In this document: piece after piece, positions 40,037 through 49,194 of the stretch
Layout of the letters: each line of letters opens with the position of its first letter
Position numbering within the stretch: position 1 is the first letter of the stretch
From: Saccharothrix obliqua
GTDB taxonomy: Bacteria > Actinomycetota > Actinomycetes > Mycobacteriales > Pseudonocardiaceae
Assembly (NCBI RefSeq): GCF_019375475.1
Contig: NZ_JAHXGQ010000003.1
Location: forward strand, 620,001-684,000
Direction of reading: 5' to 3'
DNA: 64,000 nucleotides
Program-made: the position numbers and the translations under genes
Notes under the pieces: generated by a model
What the model was told of the DNA's origin: nothing
The model's database searches: none
The model's input: only the letters and a program-made list of their open reading frames with translations

Positions 40037-41668
40037 TCAGGAGGCGATCGCGCGCCACCGCGCGTGCCGCTCGCGCTGGCGCACCGGGTCGGCCACGGGC
40101 GCGGCGGCGATCAGCCGGGCCGTGTACGGGTCGCGTGGGCTGGTCAAGACGTCCGCCGCCGGTCCCTGCTCCACCAACCGCCCCTCCCGCAACACGGCCA
40201 CCCGGTCCGCCAAGCGCTCCACCACGGCCAGGTCGTGACTGATGAACAGGCACGCGAAGCCCAACTGCTCCTGCAAGGAGCCGAACAGGTCCAGGATACG
40301 GGCCTGCACCGACACGTCCAGCGCGCTGGTCGGCTCGTCCGCGATCAGCAGCGCCGGGTCGAGCGCCAGCGCACGCGCGATGCCCACCCGCTGCCGCTGC
40401 CCGCCGGACAGCTCGTGCGGGTACCGGTCCCGCAGGGCCGCGCCGAGCTGCACCAGGTCCAGCAGCTCGGCCACGCGGCGGTCGGGGTCGGTGCTGCCCG
40501 GGTGCAGCCGCATGGGCTCCGCGATGGTGCGCCCGATGGTGGCCCGGGGGTTCAACGACGACGTCGGGTCCTGGAACACGAAACCCACCCGGCCGCGGGC
40601 CGCGCGGCGCTCCGCGCGCCGCAGCCGCGTCAGGTCGCGGCCCGCGACCAGGACCCGGCCCGAGGTGGCCGGGCGCAGACCGGTGATCACCGACGCCAGG
40701 GTGCTCTTGCCGGACCCCGACTCGCCGACCAGCCCCAGGACCTCGCCGGGCTCCACGTGCAGGCTCACGCCGTCCAACGCGCGCACGCCGCGCCGCCCGC
40801 CGTACACGACGGTCAGGTCCTCCACGACCAGCGCCGCGTCCGGTGACGGCTCGACCGCCGAACCGGTCGCGACGTCGCCGGTCGGCGGCGTCAACGACAC
40901 CACGGACGCCAGCAGCTCCTTGGTGTACGGGTGCGCCGGCCGCTCGAACACCTCCACCACCGGGCCCTGCTCGACCAGCTCGCCGTCCTTCATCACGGCC
41001 ACCCGGTCGGCCAGGCCCGCGACCACGCCCATGTCGTGCGTGATCAGCAAAATCGCCACGTCGAGCCGGTCACGCAGGTCCAGCAGCAGGTCCACGATCT
41101 CGGCCTGCACGGTCACGTCCAGCGCGGTGGTCGGCTCGTCGGCGATGAGCAGCGCCGGCTCGCACGCCACGGCCATCGCGATCACCACCCGCTGGAGCTG
41201 CCCGCCGGACAGCTCGTGCGGGTAGGCCCGCAGCCGCCGCTCGGCGTCCGGCAGGCCGACCAGCTCCAGCAGCTCCAACGCGCGTTCCCGGGCCCGGCGG
41301 GCGCTCCACGGCCGGTGCGCCCGCACCGCCTCCACCAACTGGTGGCCGATGGTGAACACCGGGTTCAGGGCGCTCATCGGCTCCTGGAACACCACCCCGA
41401 CCCGCCCGCCGCGCACGGCGCGCAGCTCGGCGGCGCTCATCGCGTACAGGTCGCGCCCGTCGAGCAGGGCACGCCCGGACGGCCGCGCGGTGGCGGGCAG
41501 CAGCCGCAGCAGCGACATGGCCGTCACCGTCTTGCCGGAACCGGACTCGCCGACGAGGGCGACGACCTCGCCGGCGGCCAGGGACAGCGTCACGCCCCGG
41601 ACCGCCGGCCGGGCCGCGCCGGCGAACTCCACGGTCACGTCGTGCAGGGCCAGCAGCGGCTCGCTCAC
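40037..41668 (-). CDS. Peptide ABC transporter, fused double ATP-binding subunit (DppD-DppF type)
   Basis: 543 residues. Two complete ABC ATPase domains are joined in one chain. The first has GESGSGKTVTA, LSGGQLQR and LLIADEPTTALDV; the second GESGSGKSTLA, LSGGQRQR and LLIADEPTSALDV. Both carry the AHPYTKELL-like or DPYTARLI tail typical of the oligopeptide family. Normally these are separate genes. GTG 41668 overlaps the solute-binding protein stop (GTGA). With the two permeases and binding protein it forms a complete importer of peptides or similar solutes. Confidence 0.93.
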   Translation of the reverse strand: MSEPLLALHDVTVEFAGAARPAVRGVTLSLAAGEVVALVGESGSGKTVTAMSLLRLLPATARPSGRALLDGRDLYAMSAAELRAVRGGRVGVVFQEPMSALNPVFTIGHQLVEAVRAHRPWSARRARERALELLELVGLPDAERRLRAYPHELSGGQLQRVVIAMAVACEPALLIADEPTTALDVTVQAEIVDLLLDLRDRLDVAILLITHDMGVVAGLADRVAVMKDGELVEQGPVVEVFERPAHPYTKELLASVVSLTPPTGDVATGSAVEPSPDAALVVEDLTVVYGGRRGVRALDGVSLHVEPGEVLGLVGESGSGKSTLASVITGLRPATSGRVLVAGRDLTRLRRAERRAARGRVGFVFQDPTSSLNPRATIGRTIAEPMRLHPGSTDPDRRVAELLDLVQLGAALRDRYPHELSGGQRQRVGIARALALDPALLIADEPTSALDVSVQARILDLFGSLQEQLGFACLFISHDLAVVERLADRVAVLREGRLVEQGPAADVLTSPRDPYTARLIAAAPVADPVRQRERHARWRAIAS

Positions 41669-43338
41669 GGCGTCAGACCGACCTGGAGGTAGTTCGGGTA
41701 CGCCGGGAAGTCCGCGATGAACATGTTGGCGACCTTCGACCCGCGCAGGAACGAGTTGCGGGTGTAGATCAACGGCACGATCGGCGAGTCCTTGAGGATG
41801 CGCTTGTCCAGCGCCGCCCACTTCTTACCGGCCTCCACCGGGTCGACGGTGGCCTGCGCCTCGCCGATCAGCCGGTCCACCTCGGCGTCGCGGTAGCGGG
41901 AGAGGTTGTAGCCGCCGCCACCGATCTCGGACGACGCGAACAGCGGCTGGATGTTGGCGTTGGCGCTCGGGAAGTCCGGCTGCCAGGAGGCGAGCGTCAG
42001 GTCGAACTTCGCCTCCGGCGCGCCGCTGCTCTCCTCGGTGTACGCGTCGCCGTCGAGCGTGCGGATGTTGCTCTGGATGCCCGCCCGCGCCAGCGACGCC
42101 TGGAGCGACTGCGCCTTCTCCGGCCCGTTGTTCGTCTTGGACACCAGGAAGTCCAGGCCCTGGAGGCCGTTGGGGAACCCGGCCTCGGCGAGCAGCTGCT
42201 TGGCCTTCTCCGGGTCGCCCGCGGGCGGCGCGGGGAACAGGTCGAACTTCTCGCGGCCGACGATGCCCTGGGTGATCAGCGTGGTGGCGGTCTCACCCGC
42301 GAGCGCGGCGGCGCCCGCCGACGCGATCTGGAACGACGTCTTGTCCACCGCGTACTGGAACGCCTCGCGCACCTTGGGGTTGTCCAGCGGCGCCTTCGCG
42401 GTGTTCAGCGCCAGGTAGGCCAGCGCGCCGGACTCCGACGTGACGACCCGCTGCTTGGCCGACGGGTTGTTGGCGAGCTGGGCGAGCTGCGCGGCGGACA
42501 CGAACGACGCGCCGAACGCGGACTTGTCGTCGCCGGAGTCGGCGGTCAGCCGCTGGGACACCACCGAGGCGTCCTGGCCGAGCTGGAACACCACCTCGTC
42601 CGGCAGGCCGGCGCGGACCTGGTCGGTCCGCTGGTCCCAGCTGGGGTTGCGGGTCAGCCGCGCCTCCACGCCCTTCTGGTACTTGGCGAGCTGGTACGGG
42701 CCGGACGCGGCCGGGTGCTCGGCGTAGTCCGGTTCCGCGCCCTTGCCCTTGGGCACCGGGGCGAACGCGGGCGTGCTGACCACCCACGGCCAGTCGCCGT
42801 ACGGGCGGACCAGGTGGAACCGGATGGTCCGGGCGTCGGGCGCCTCCACGCCCTTCAGCTCAGCGCCCTCGAACGGGCCGCGGTAGTCCGCGCCGCCCTC
42901 CAGGAGCTGCTTGTGGTAGCCGAGGCCGCCGGAGAACGCGGGCGCGAAGGAGCGCTCGACGCCCCACTTCACGTCGGCCGCCGTGATGGGCGTGCCGTCG
43001 TTGAACTTCAGGCCCTCCTGGAGGGTGAACGTCCAGGTCTTGCCGCCGTCCTCGGTCTTGCCGGTGTCGGCGAGGTCGGGCACGACGACCGCCTGCTCGC
43101 CCGGCTTGTTGTGCCACGCGGTGAGCCTGCGGTGGACCAGGCCGAGCGACGTGATGGCCAGGCTGCCGCTCTTGGCCGGGTCGAAGTTGACCGTCTGCCC
43201 CTCGGTCAGGACGCGCAGCGTGCCGCCGCGGGCCGCGGACGCGGGTGCGTCGCCCTGCGGCTGCTCGTTGGCGCCGCACGCGGACAAGGCCAGCGCACCC
43301 GCCATCGCGGTCGCCACGGCCAAGCGACGTCTGGTCAT
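41665..43338 (-). CDS. Peptide ABC transporter, family 5 solute-binding lipoprotein
   Basis: 557 residues. The lipoprotein signal is clear: RRRLAVATAMAGALALSACG, with the lipobox Cys near residue 22. The mature part follows the family 5 pattern: GGTLRVLTEGQTVNFDPAKSG, TWTFTLQEGLKFNDGTPITAADVKW and YLALNTAKAPLDNPKVREAF. It captures the substrate outside the membrane and passes it to the permeases. It lies third in the operon 45290-39532. Confidence 0.93.
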   Translation of the reverse strand: MTRRRLAVATAMAGALALSACGANEQPQGDAPASAARGGTLRVLTEGQTVNFDPAKSGSLAITSLGLVHRRLTAWHNKPGEQAVVVPDLADTGKTEDGGKTWTFTLQEGLKFNDGTPITAADVKWGVERSFAPAFSGGLGYHKQLLEGGADYRGPFEGAELKGVEAPDARTIRFHLVRPYGDWPWVVSTPAFAPVPKGKGAEPDYAEHPAASGPYQLAKYQKGVEARLTRNPSWDQRTDQVRAGLPDEVVFQLGQDASVVSQRLTADSGDDKSAFGASFVSAAQLAQLANNPSAKQRVVTSESGALAYLALNTAKAPLDNPKVREAFQYAVDKTSFQIASAGAAALAGETATTLITQGIVGREKFDLFPAPPAGDPEKAKQLLAEAGFPNGLQGLDFLVSKTNNGPEKAQSLQASLARAGIQSNIRTLDGDAYTEESSGAPEAKFDLTLASWQPDFPSANANIQPLFASSEIGGGGYNLSRYRDAEVDRLIGEAQATVDPVEAGKKWAALDKRILKDSPIVPLIYTRNSFLRGSKVANMFIADFPAYPNYLQVGLTP

Positions 43339-43362
43339 TTGTGGTGTCTCCTAGCGGTTCGA

Positions 43363-44358
43363 TCAGGAAAGGCGGGCTCGGGGGTCGAGCGCGCCGTAGC
43401 AGAGGTCGACCACGACGTTGGCCGTGACGATGAGGAAGGCGGCGAACAACGTGCAGCCGAGCAGCAGCGGCAGGTCCCGCTGGCCGACGGCGTCGATCAG
43501 CAGGCCGCCGAGGCCGGGCAGGCCGAACACGCGCTCGGTGATCACCGCGCCGCCGAGCAGCGTGCCGAGGTCGACGCCGAACACGGTCACCACGGGCAGC
43601 AGCACGTTGCGCAGCGCGTGCTTGCCGACCACCTTGGTCTCGGTGAGGCCCTTGGCGCGCGCGGTCCGGATGTAGTCCTCGCCGAGGGTGTCCAGCATCT
43701 GCGTGCGGGTCAGCCGCGTGTAGATGGCGGCGTGGGAGAAGGCGAGCACGGCCCACGGCAGCAGCAGCCGCCACGCCCAGTCCACGGGGCTGGTGGTGAA
43801 CGGCACGTAGCCGCCGACCGGCACGACGTCCAGCGTGAACCCGAACACCAGGATGCCGAGCAGGCCCACCAGGTACACCGGCGCGGACACGCCCGCCACC
43901 GAGGACGCGAGCGCCAGCCGGTCCCACGCGGTGCCCCGCCGCAGCGCCGCCACGACGCCCGCGCCGACCCCGGTGACCAGCCACAGCACGGCCGCGCCGA
44001 CGGCCAGCGACGCGGTGACCGGCAGGCGTTCGCCGATCAGCGTGATCACGTCGGTGTTCTGCGCGAACGAGTACCCGAAGCACGGCGCGTCGCAGGTGAT
44101 CGCGGTCGCGCCGGAGCCGAACACGCGACCGGTGAAGATGCCGCCCGCGAAGTCCAGGAACTGCTGCCACCAGGGGTCGCCGTAACCCATGAAATCGCGG
44201 GCGAGGGCGAGGTTCTGCTCGGTGCACGGCCGACCGCACGCCTGGAGCGCGGGGTCGGCGGGCACCAGGTAGAACACGGCGTACGTGCTCAACGCCACCA
44301 GGAACAGCACCAGCACCGCGCCGGCGAGCCGGAGGCCGACGAACTTCAGGGCGCCCAT
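43363..44358 (-). CDS. Peptide ABC transporter permease (DppB type)
   Basis: 331 residues, six membrane helices. After the first helix a longer extracytoplasmic loop contains four cysteines (ACGRPCTEQ and ITCDAPCFGYS). The EAA-type cytoplasmic motif is EDYIRTARAKGLTETKVVGKHALRN. ATG 44358 overlaps the stop of the DppC-type gene. It forms the membrane channel with the next gene upstream. Confidence 0.92.
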   Translation of the reverse strand: MGALKFVGLRLAGAVLVLFLVALSTYAVFYLVPADPALQACGRPCTEQNLALARDFMGYGDPWWQQFLDFAGGIFTGRVFGSGATAITCDAPCFGYSFAQNTDVITLIGERLPVTASLAVGAAVLWLVTGVGAGVVAALRRGTAWDRLALASSVAGVSAPVYLVGLLGILVFGFTLDVVPVGGYVPFTTSPVDWAWRLLLPWAVLAFSHAAIYTRLTRTQMLDTLGEDYIRTARAKGLTETKVVGKHALRNVLLPVVTVFGVDLGTLLGGAVITERVFGLPGLGGLLIDAVGQRDLPLLLGCTLFAAFLIVTANVVVDLCYGALDPRARLS

Positions 44359-45290
44359 CAGCGCAGCACCGCCGTCCGCGGGTCGAGGGCGTCGCGCAGG
44401 CCGTCGCCGAGGACGTTGAACGCCCACGTGGCCAGGAACAGCGCCGCACCGGGGAAGACCAGGAACATCGGGTCGGTGGCGACCCAGTCGATCGCCGCGC
44501 TGATGGCGCGGCCCCAGCTCGGCGTGGGCGGCGGGATGCCGAGCCCGAGGAACGACAGGGCCGCCTCGGTGCCGATCTTGCCGGGGATGGACAGCGTGGA
44601 CACCACGATGATCGGGCCCCACAGGTTGGGCAGCAGCTCGTGCCGGAACACGTGGCCCGGCCCGGCGCCGAGGGAGCGGGCGGCCGAGACGAAGCCCCGG
44701 TTGCGCAGGGTGAGCGTCTGGGCGCGCACGATGCGTGCGATCGAGGGCCAGCCGAAGAACCCGATGACCACGATCAGCAGCAGCGGGCGGGGCACCTCGC
44801 CGGGCACCACGGCCGCCAGGGCGATCATGAACACCAGGTAGGGGAACCCGAGCAGCACGTCCGCGGTCCAGGTGACCAGCTTGTCCACCGCGCCGCCGAG
44901 GTAACCCGCGATCGCGCCGAGCACCACGCCGAGCAGCACGGACACGGCCGTGGCGGCGAGGCCGATCAGGAACGACGTCCGCGCGCCGTGCACCACGATC
45001 GCGAACAGGTCGCGCCCGGTGAGCGGCTCGACGCCGAACCAGTGGTCGCCGCTCACGCCGCCCAGCGGGCCGGCGGGCGCGCCGGTGGCGGGGTCGAGCG
45101 CCTCGGTGCGGTAGGTGTACGGGTCCTGCCCCTCGATCGCGGTCAGCACGTCCGCGCCGATGGCGACCAGCGCGAGCAGCGCGATGGTGAGCGCGCCGGC
45201 CAGCGCCCACCGGTCCTGGCGCAGCATCGAGCGGACGGCGGTCCACGACGAGCGGACGCCGTTGGCGGGTGGGGATGGGGACACGGGCAC
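44358..45290 (-). CDS. Peptide ABC transporter permease (DppC type)
   Basis: 310 residues, six membrane helices. The domain loop HWFGVEPLTGRDLFAIVVHGARTS is the usual 'HPLGTDxxGRD' region of the family. The EAA-like motif reads FVSAARSLGAGPGHVFRHELLPN. GTG 45290 has AGAGG 5 nt upstream. It is the first gene of the operon. The upstream region to 45595 should hold the operon promoter. Confidence 0.92.
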   Translation of the reverse strand: MPVSPSPPANGVRSSWTAVRSMLRQDRWALAGALTIALLALVAIGADVLTAIEGQDPYTYRTEALDPATGAPAGPLGGVSGDHWFGVEPLTGRDLFAIVVHGARTSFLIGLAATAVSVLLGVVLGAIAGYLGGAVDKLVTWTADVLLGFPYLVFMIALAAVVPGEVPRPLLLIVVIGFFGWPSIARIVRAQTLTLRNRGFVSAARSLGAGPGHVFRHELLPNLWGPIIVVSTLSIPGKIGTEAALSFLGLGIPPPTPSWGRAISAAIDWVATDPMFLVFPGAALFLATWAFNVLGDGLRDALDPRTAVLR

Positions 45291-45595
45291 CTGACCTCTG
45301 GAGCGGCTGGAACGCGGATCACCATAGGTCGCCGTGAAAATGGCATGGACCAGCTCTCACGAAGTGGGATGTGACGCGGATGGTCTTGATTTCCGCCGTT
45401 TCCCCAGGCTCATGACGTCCACTGTGGATCTTGTCGGCGGGCCGCGCGGGTCCGCTGGTATTCCGGTTGACCGGGGCAACGGCGCCGTGCCAACATCCGG
45501 CGGGGCCGAGAGGCGCTGCGACGGAACGGTTTTTCCGCCACGCTCGGCCCCGGTCACCGCACCAAGGGCGCCTCCGTCGAACGTGGGGGCGCGAG
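45291..45595. other. Divergent intergenic region, about 305 nt
   Basis: Separates the ABC importer operon (minus) from the MOSC gene (plus). The segment 45320-45430 is less GC-rich than its surroundings. A TATGGT-like -10 on the minus strand (complement of 45321-45326) is the only candidate promoter element for the importer. No repeat or reading frame is convincing. Confidence 0.4.
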
Positions 45596-46288
45596 GTGTC
45601 CGAGTTGTCCACTGTGGTCGGTCACGTGGTCGGGTTGCACCGGTACCCGGTGAAGTCCATGGCGGGCGAGCCGCTGGACGAGACGGAGATCTCGTGGCAC
45701 GGGCTCGCCGACGACCGCCGCTGGGGTTTCGTGCGCGAGGGCCAGGTGCGCAACGGCTTCCCGTGGCTGACCCTGCGGCAGCGACCCGACCTCGTCCGCT
45801 ACCACCCGTGCCTGCGCGGTGGTTCCGCCGTGGTGCGCACACCCGGTGGCGATGAGCACGACGTCGCCGACCCGGAGCTGGCCGCGCTGCTCGGCGCGCG
45901 CCCGATGAAGCTCGACCGGGGCGCGTTCGACTCCGCGCCCGTGTCGTTGCTCACGGTCCAGAGCGCGACCGCCGTCGGCTCGCCCGACGTGCGGCGGTTC
46001 CGGCCCAACGTGGTGGTCGACGCGGCGGGCGAGTTCCCGGAGGACGCCTGGGTCGGCGCGACCGCGGCGATCGGCGGGGCGGTGCTGCGGGTCGACCGCG
46101 CGGACCGCCGGTGCGGCGTCGTCGCGGTGGACCCGGACACGGGCACGCGTGACGCGACGGTGCTGCGGGCCGTCGCCCGGCAGCACGGGCTGACGCTGGG
46201 CGTGTACGCGTCGGTCGTCACGCCCGGCCACGTGCGGGTCGGTGACGAGGTGGTGCTGCACCCCCGACCCCGGGCCGGAAACGGCTGA
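45596..46288 (+). CDS. MOSC-domain protein
   Basis: 230 residues. The N-terminal beta-barrel part starts VGLHRYPVKSMAGEPLDETEIS, the typical MOSC N-domain. The MOSC core includes FRPNVVVDAAGEFPEDAWVGATAAIG, the conserved Cys in RADRRCGVVAVDPDTG and a final HVRVGDEVVLHP. Such proteins carry sulfur or molybdenum cofactor groups; examples are the mARC and YiiM types. GTG 45596 has GGGGG 6 nt upstream. No moco genes are adjacent. Confidence 0.9.
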   Translation: MSELSTVVGHVVGLHRYPVKSMAGEPLDETEISWHGLADDRRWGFVREGQVRNGFPWLTLRQRPDLVRYHPCLRGGSAVVRTPGGDEHDVADPELAALLGARPMKLDRGAFDSAPVSLLTVQSATAVGSPDVRRFRPNVVVDAAGEFPEDAWVGATAAIGGAVLRVDRADRRCGVVAVDPDTGTRDATVLRAVARQHGLTLGVYASVVTPGHVRVGDEVVLHPRPRAGNG

Positions 46289-46344
46289 ACCCGGCGCCTG
46301 AGCGGCCCTCGCCGCACCCCGCCGCGTGATCGCATGATCGGGCG

Positions 46345-47808
46345 ATGAAGCTCGCCATCCTCGCCGCGGCCGTCGTGGGTGCCTCCCTGGTCACCCCGGC
46401 GGTCGCCCACGCGGCGGTCCCGCGCTGGACCGCCTGCCAACGCACCGCGGACGACACCACCGGCAAGGCGATCGACGACGCGGGCGGCCGGTGCGCGGAC
46501 ATCACCGTGCCGCTCGACCACAACCGCCCGCACGGCCGCGCCATCACCGTGGCCGTCTCCCGGATACCCGCCACGAAGACCAAGCTGGGCACGCTGTTCC
46601 TCAACGGCGGCGGCCCCGCGCCCGCGCTGGACACCGGACTGTTCGTCACGCCCGCGCTGCGCGACCTCGCCGCCCACTACGACCTGGTCGCCATGGACCC
46701 CCGGTTCACCGGCCGCAGCAGGCCCGCCATCGACTGCGGCTGGGACGACGTGGGGGAGTGGCGGCGCTCGGCGGGCTCCGACCGCGCCGGGTTCGACCGG
46801 TCGGTCGCCTTCAACCGCGCCCTGGCCGCCGAGTGCCACCGCGCCCACGCCGCCGAACTGCCGCACGCGTCGACCCGGAACATCGCGCGGGACATGGACG
46901 TCGTCCGCCGTGCGCTGGGGGAGCGGCGCGTGTCGTACCTGGGGTATTCGTACGGCACGGTGCTCGGTGTTGTGTACAACGAGCTGTTCCCCGGCCGCCT
47001 GGACCGCGTCGTGCTGGACAGCCCGATCGACCTGCGTGCGTGGGGACCGATGTTCAGCGCCGACCGCGCCCGTGCCAACGAGGGCGCGATGCGCGAGTGG
47101 GCCGCCTACACCGCCGCGCGTGACGCGACCTACCACCTCGGCGCGACGCCGGAGGCCGTGCTCGCCGCGGCACGCGCCGTCTTCGCCGCCGCAGAGCGGA
47201 ACCCGTTGCGGCTGGGCGGGTACACCGTCGACGGCCACACCGCGCCGCTGATCCCGTTCGCGCGGTTCTGGAACGGCAGCGACGAGGGCAACGCCCTGGT
47301 GGCCGCGGAGATGCGGTTGCTGGCGGACGCGGCGTCCGGGGCGGTCGTCGAGCCGACCGCCGGGCTGGGCGCGTTGCTGGCCGGTTTCACGACCGGCGCC
47401 GACTCGGCGTCCGGCAGCGCCAACCTGGCGATCATGTGTGCCGACGGCGTCGCGCCCCGTGATCCGGAGCGGTACTGGCGCGACATCCAGCGGCACCGCG
47501 TGGACGAGCCGGTGTTCGGGCCGATCGAGCGGAACGTCCGCCCGTGCGCCTTCCTGCCGCCGGGCCGGGAACCCGCGACCCGCGTCACCCGGGACCTGCC
47601 CGCGCTGCTGGTCGGCGCGACCCGCGACAACCTGGCCCCGTACCGGCAGGCGGTGGCGCTGCGGGGTGACCTGCCCTCGTCCCGGCTGGTGACCGTGGAC
47701 GTGCGCAAGCACGTCGTGTTCGGCCACCTGGGCAACACGTGCGTGGACGACACCGTGCGGGCGTACCTGGCAGGTGGTGCGCTACCACCCGACCGGACGT
47801 GCCCGTAA
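46345..47808 (+). CDS. Secreted alpha/beta hydrolase, tripeptidyl-aminopeptidase (TAP) type
   Basis: 487 residues. A signal peptide MKLAILAAAVVGASLVTPAVAHA precedes ITVPLDHNRPHGRAITVAVSR, the standard opening of Streptomyces TAP-like secreted hydrolases. The catalytic Ser lies in YLGYSYGTVLG; the Asp and His should be in LLVGATRDN and KHVVFGHLGNTCV near the C-terminus, as in the TAP C-terminal domain. CATGAT 6 nt before the ATG may be a leaderless -10. Probably cleaves short peptides or esters outside the cell. Confidence 0.88.
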   Translation: MKLAILAAAVVGASLVTPAVAHAAVPRWTACQRTADDTTGKAIDDAGGRCADITVPLDHNRPHGRAITVAVSRIPATKTKLGTLFLNGGGPAPALDTGLFVTPALRDLAAHYDLVAMDPRFTGRSRPAIDCGWDDVGEWRRSAGSDRAGFDRSVAFNRALAAECHRAHAAELPHASTRNIARDMDVVRRALGERRVSYLGYSYGTVLGVVYNELFPGRLDRVVLDSPIDLRAWGPMFSADRARANEGAMREWAAYTAARDATYHLGATPEAVLAAARAVFAAAERNPLRLGGYTVDGHTAPLIPFARFWNGSDEGNALVAAEMRLLADAASGAVVEPTAGLGALLAGFTTGADSASGSANLAIMCADGVAPRDPERYWRDIQRHRVDEPVFGPIERNVRPCAFLPPGREPATRVTRDLPALLVGATRDNLAPYRQAVALRGDLPSSRLVTVDVRKHVVFGHLGNTCVDDTVRAYLAGGALPPDRTCP

Positions 47809-47834
47809 GCGCCTTCGGGATGCCGTAAACCCAG

Positions 47835-47840
47835 TATGGT
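47835..47840 (+). promoter_or_regulatory. -10 element overlapping an upstream ATG
   Basis: TATGGT stands 7 nt before GTG 47848. It makes ATG 47836, which lies inside it, an unlikely start codon. Confidence 0.45.
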
Positions 47841-47847
47841 GGCGTTC

Positions 47848-48648
47848 GTGGGCGATGAGCGGACATCGTCAGACGAATGGCCGGTCGAGTACCTACGAGC
47901 CCGGCAGGCGTTGAACGCCGCTGAACACCAGCTAACCCAGATGTTGGTGGCCGAGGGGCAAGGATGTAGATCGAAGCCATCCGATGTCGAGGAAGCCTTT
48001 CGCAGCGGTGCGACGGCATACCAGGCGTTGGCGGCTATGGCACCGTCGGAGCCGACCCCGTGGTGGCCCGGCGGCTGGGCCAACCGCACCACCGCGCCCG
48101 AGCACACCTGGAATGCCCACGAGAGGCAGCTACCAGAATTGGTGGGGCGAACCGAGCGGATGGCGCTTCGGCACCGGGAGGCCGCCGGGGCGCTGTCCGC
48201 GGCGTGGCAGTTGTACTGGACGCCGACGGAGCCGATTGCGTGGGGACGTCCGTCTTCCGCGCCGCTGCTGCTCGACGCGGTGTTCTGGCGCGAGGTGGAC
48301 GCCACCGGCAGCCGGTACGGCGTCGCGGACCTCGCCCTCTTCGAGCCGCTGCCTCGCGGGACACCGCCCGGTGTCGAGATACAGCCCGTTCGCAGTGCGG
48401 ACAACTACGTCAACCCGGCGTTGTGGATCGCCGCCGCCGCGGGGTCGGGCCTGGTCGGCAACGCCGCCTACGACATGGCCAAGCACCTCGTGCGCAAGTT
48501 CGTCAGCCACCGGGCGAAGCACTCCGACCCGGGTACGACCGAGGCAACCGCACCACCGCCGGTCGACGAGGGCCGCGAACCCCGCCGCGTGCTGGACATC
48601 GACCTGCCACCCGCCGCGCCACCGGTGCTGGGTGTGGACGACGACTGA
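47848..48648 (+). CDS. Hypothetical protein of unknown function
   Basis: 266 residues (270 if ATG 47836 is used, which is less likely because it lies in the -10). The N-terminal 100 residues are helical with many Trp (TPWWPGGWANR), followed by HREAAGALSAAWQLYW. A hydrophobic stretch NPALWIAAAAGSGLVGNAAYDMAKHLVRKF (about 195-225) could insert in a membrane or form a helical hairpin. The C-terminus is Pro-rich. It resembles no family I recognise. It has slightly lower GC near its start and ends at a strong terminator. Confidence 0.65.
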   Translation: MGDERTSSDEWPVEYLRARQALNAAEHQLTQMLVAEGQGCRSKPSDVEEAFRSGATAYQALAAMAPSEPTPWWPGGWANRTTAPEHTWNAHERQLPELVGRTERMALRHREAAGALSAAWQLYWTPTEPIAWGRPSSAPLLLDAVFWREVDATGSRYGVADLALFEPLPRGTPPGVEIQPVRSADNYVNPALWIAAAAGSGLVGNAAYDMAKHLVRKFVSHRAKHSDPGTTEATAPPPVDEGREPRRVLDIDLPPAAPPVLGVDDD

Positions 48649-48659
48649 CCGGGTGCGGG

Positions 48660-48690
48660 CCGGGTGCGGGCCACCGCGGCCCGCACCCGG
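48660..48690. terminator. Bidirectional terminator
   Basis: Perfect 13-bp stem (48660-48672 with 48678-48690) and a 5-nt loop between two convergent genes. It would end the hydrazine operon after the DNA alkyltransferase gene. Confidence 0.75.
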
Positions 48691-48694
48691 CGCG

Positions 48695-49189
48695 TCACCA
48701 GGGCGTCTCGCCGGTCTCGAACGCCAGCAGCAGCCGCTTGCGCTCGATACCGCCGCCGTAGCCGGTGAGGCTGCCGGTCGACCCGACGACCCGGTGGCAC
48801 GGCACGATGATGCTGATCGGGTTCTTGCCGTTGGCCAGGCCGACCGCCCGCGACGCCGTCGGGCGGCCGATGCGGGCCGCGAGTTCCCCGTACGAAACGG
48901 TTTCCCCGAACGGGATGGCCTTCAGCTCCTCCCACACCGTCCGCTGGAACGGCGTGCCCGCCATGGTCAGCGGCAGGTCGAACTCCGTGCGCTTGCCGGC
49001 GAAGAACTCCTCCAGCTGCGCGACCACGTCGCCGAACGGACCCGGGTCGCGCTCGCCGAACGTCTCCAACGCCGGCCGGTGCCGGTGTTCGTGCATGTAG
49101 AGCCCCGCGAGCGCGCCGTCCCGCGCCACCAACGTGATGTCACCGATGGGACTGTCGACCACCGTGTGCACGACGGTTCCTGCTGTCAT
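48695..49189 (-). CDS. ogt: O6-alkylguanine-DNA alkyltransferase
   Basis: 164 residues. It transfers alkyl groups from O6-alkylguanine or O4-alkylthymine to its own cysteine. The nucleophile Cys131 is in the invariant IIVPCHRVVGSTG, preceded by the HTH SYGELAARIGRPTASRAVG with the Arg finger and NPI element. ATG 49189 has AGGA 8 nt upstream; ATG 49198 overlaps the preceding stop. It is the last gene of the hydrazine operon, 5 nt after the second ATP-grasp gene. That position suggests self-protection against a DNA-alkylating product, an inference beyond its general repair function. Confidence 0.93.
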   Translation of the reverse strand: MTAGTVVHTVVDSPIGDITLVARDGALAGLYMHEHRHRPALETFGERDPGPFGDVVAQLEEFFAGKRTEFDLPLTMAGTPFQRTVWEELKAIPFGETVSYGELAARIGRPTASRAVGLANGKNPISIIVPCHRVVGSTGSLTGYGGGIERKRLLLAFETGETPW

Positions 49190-49194
49190 GGGCG

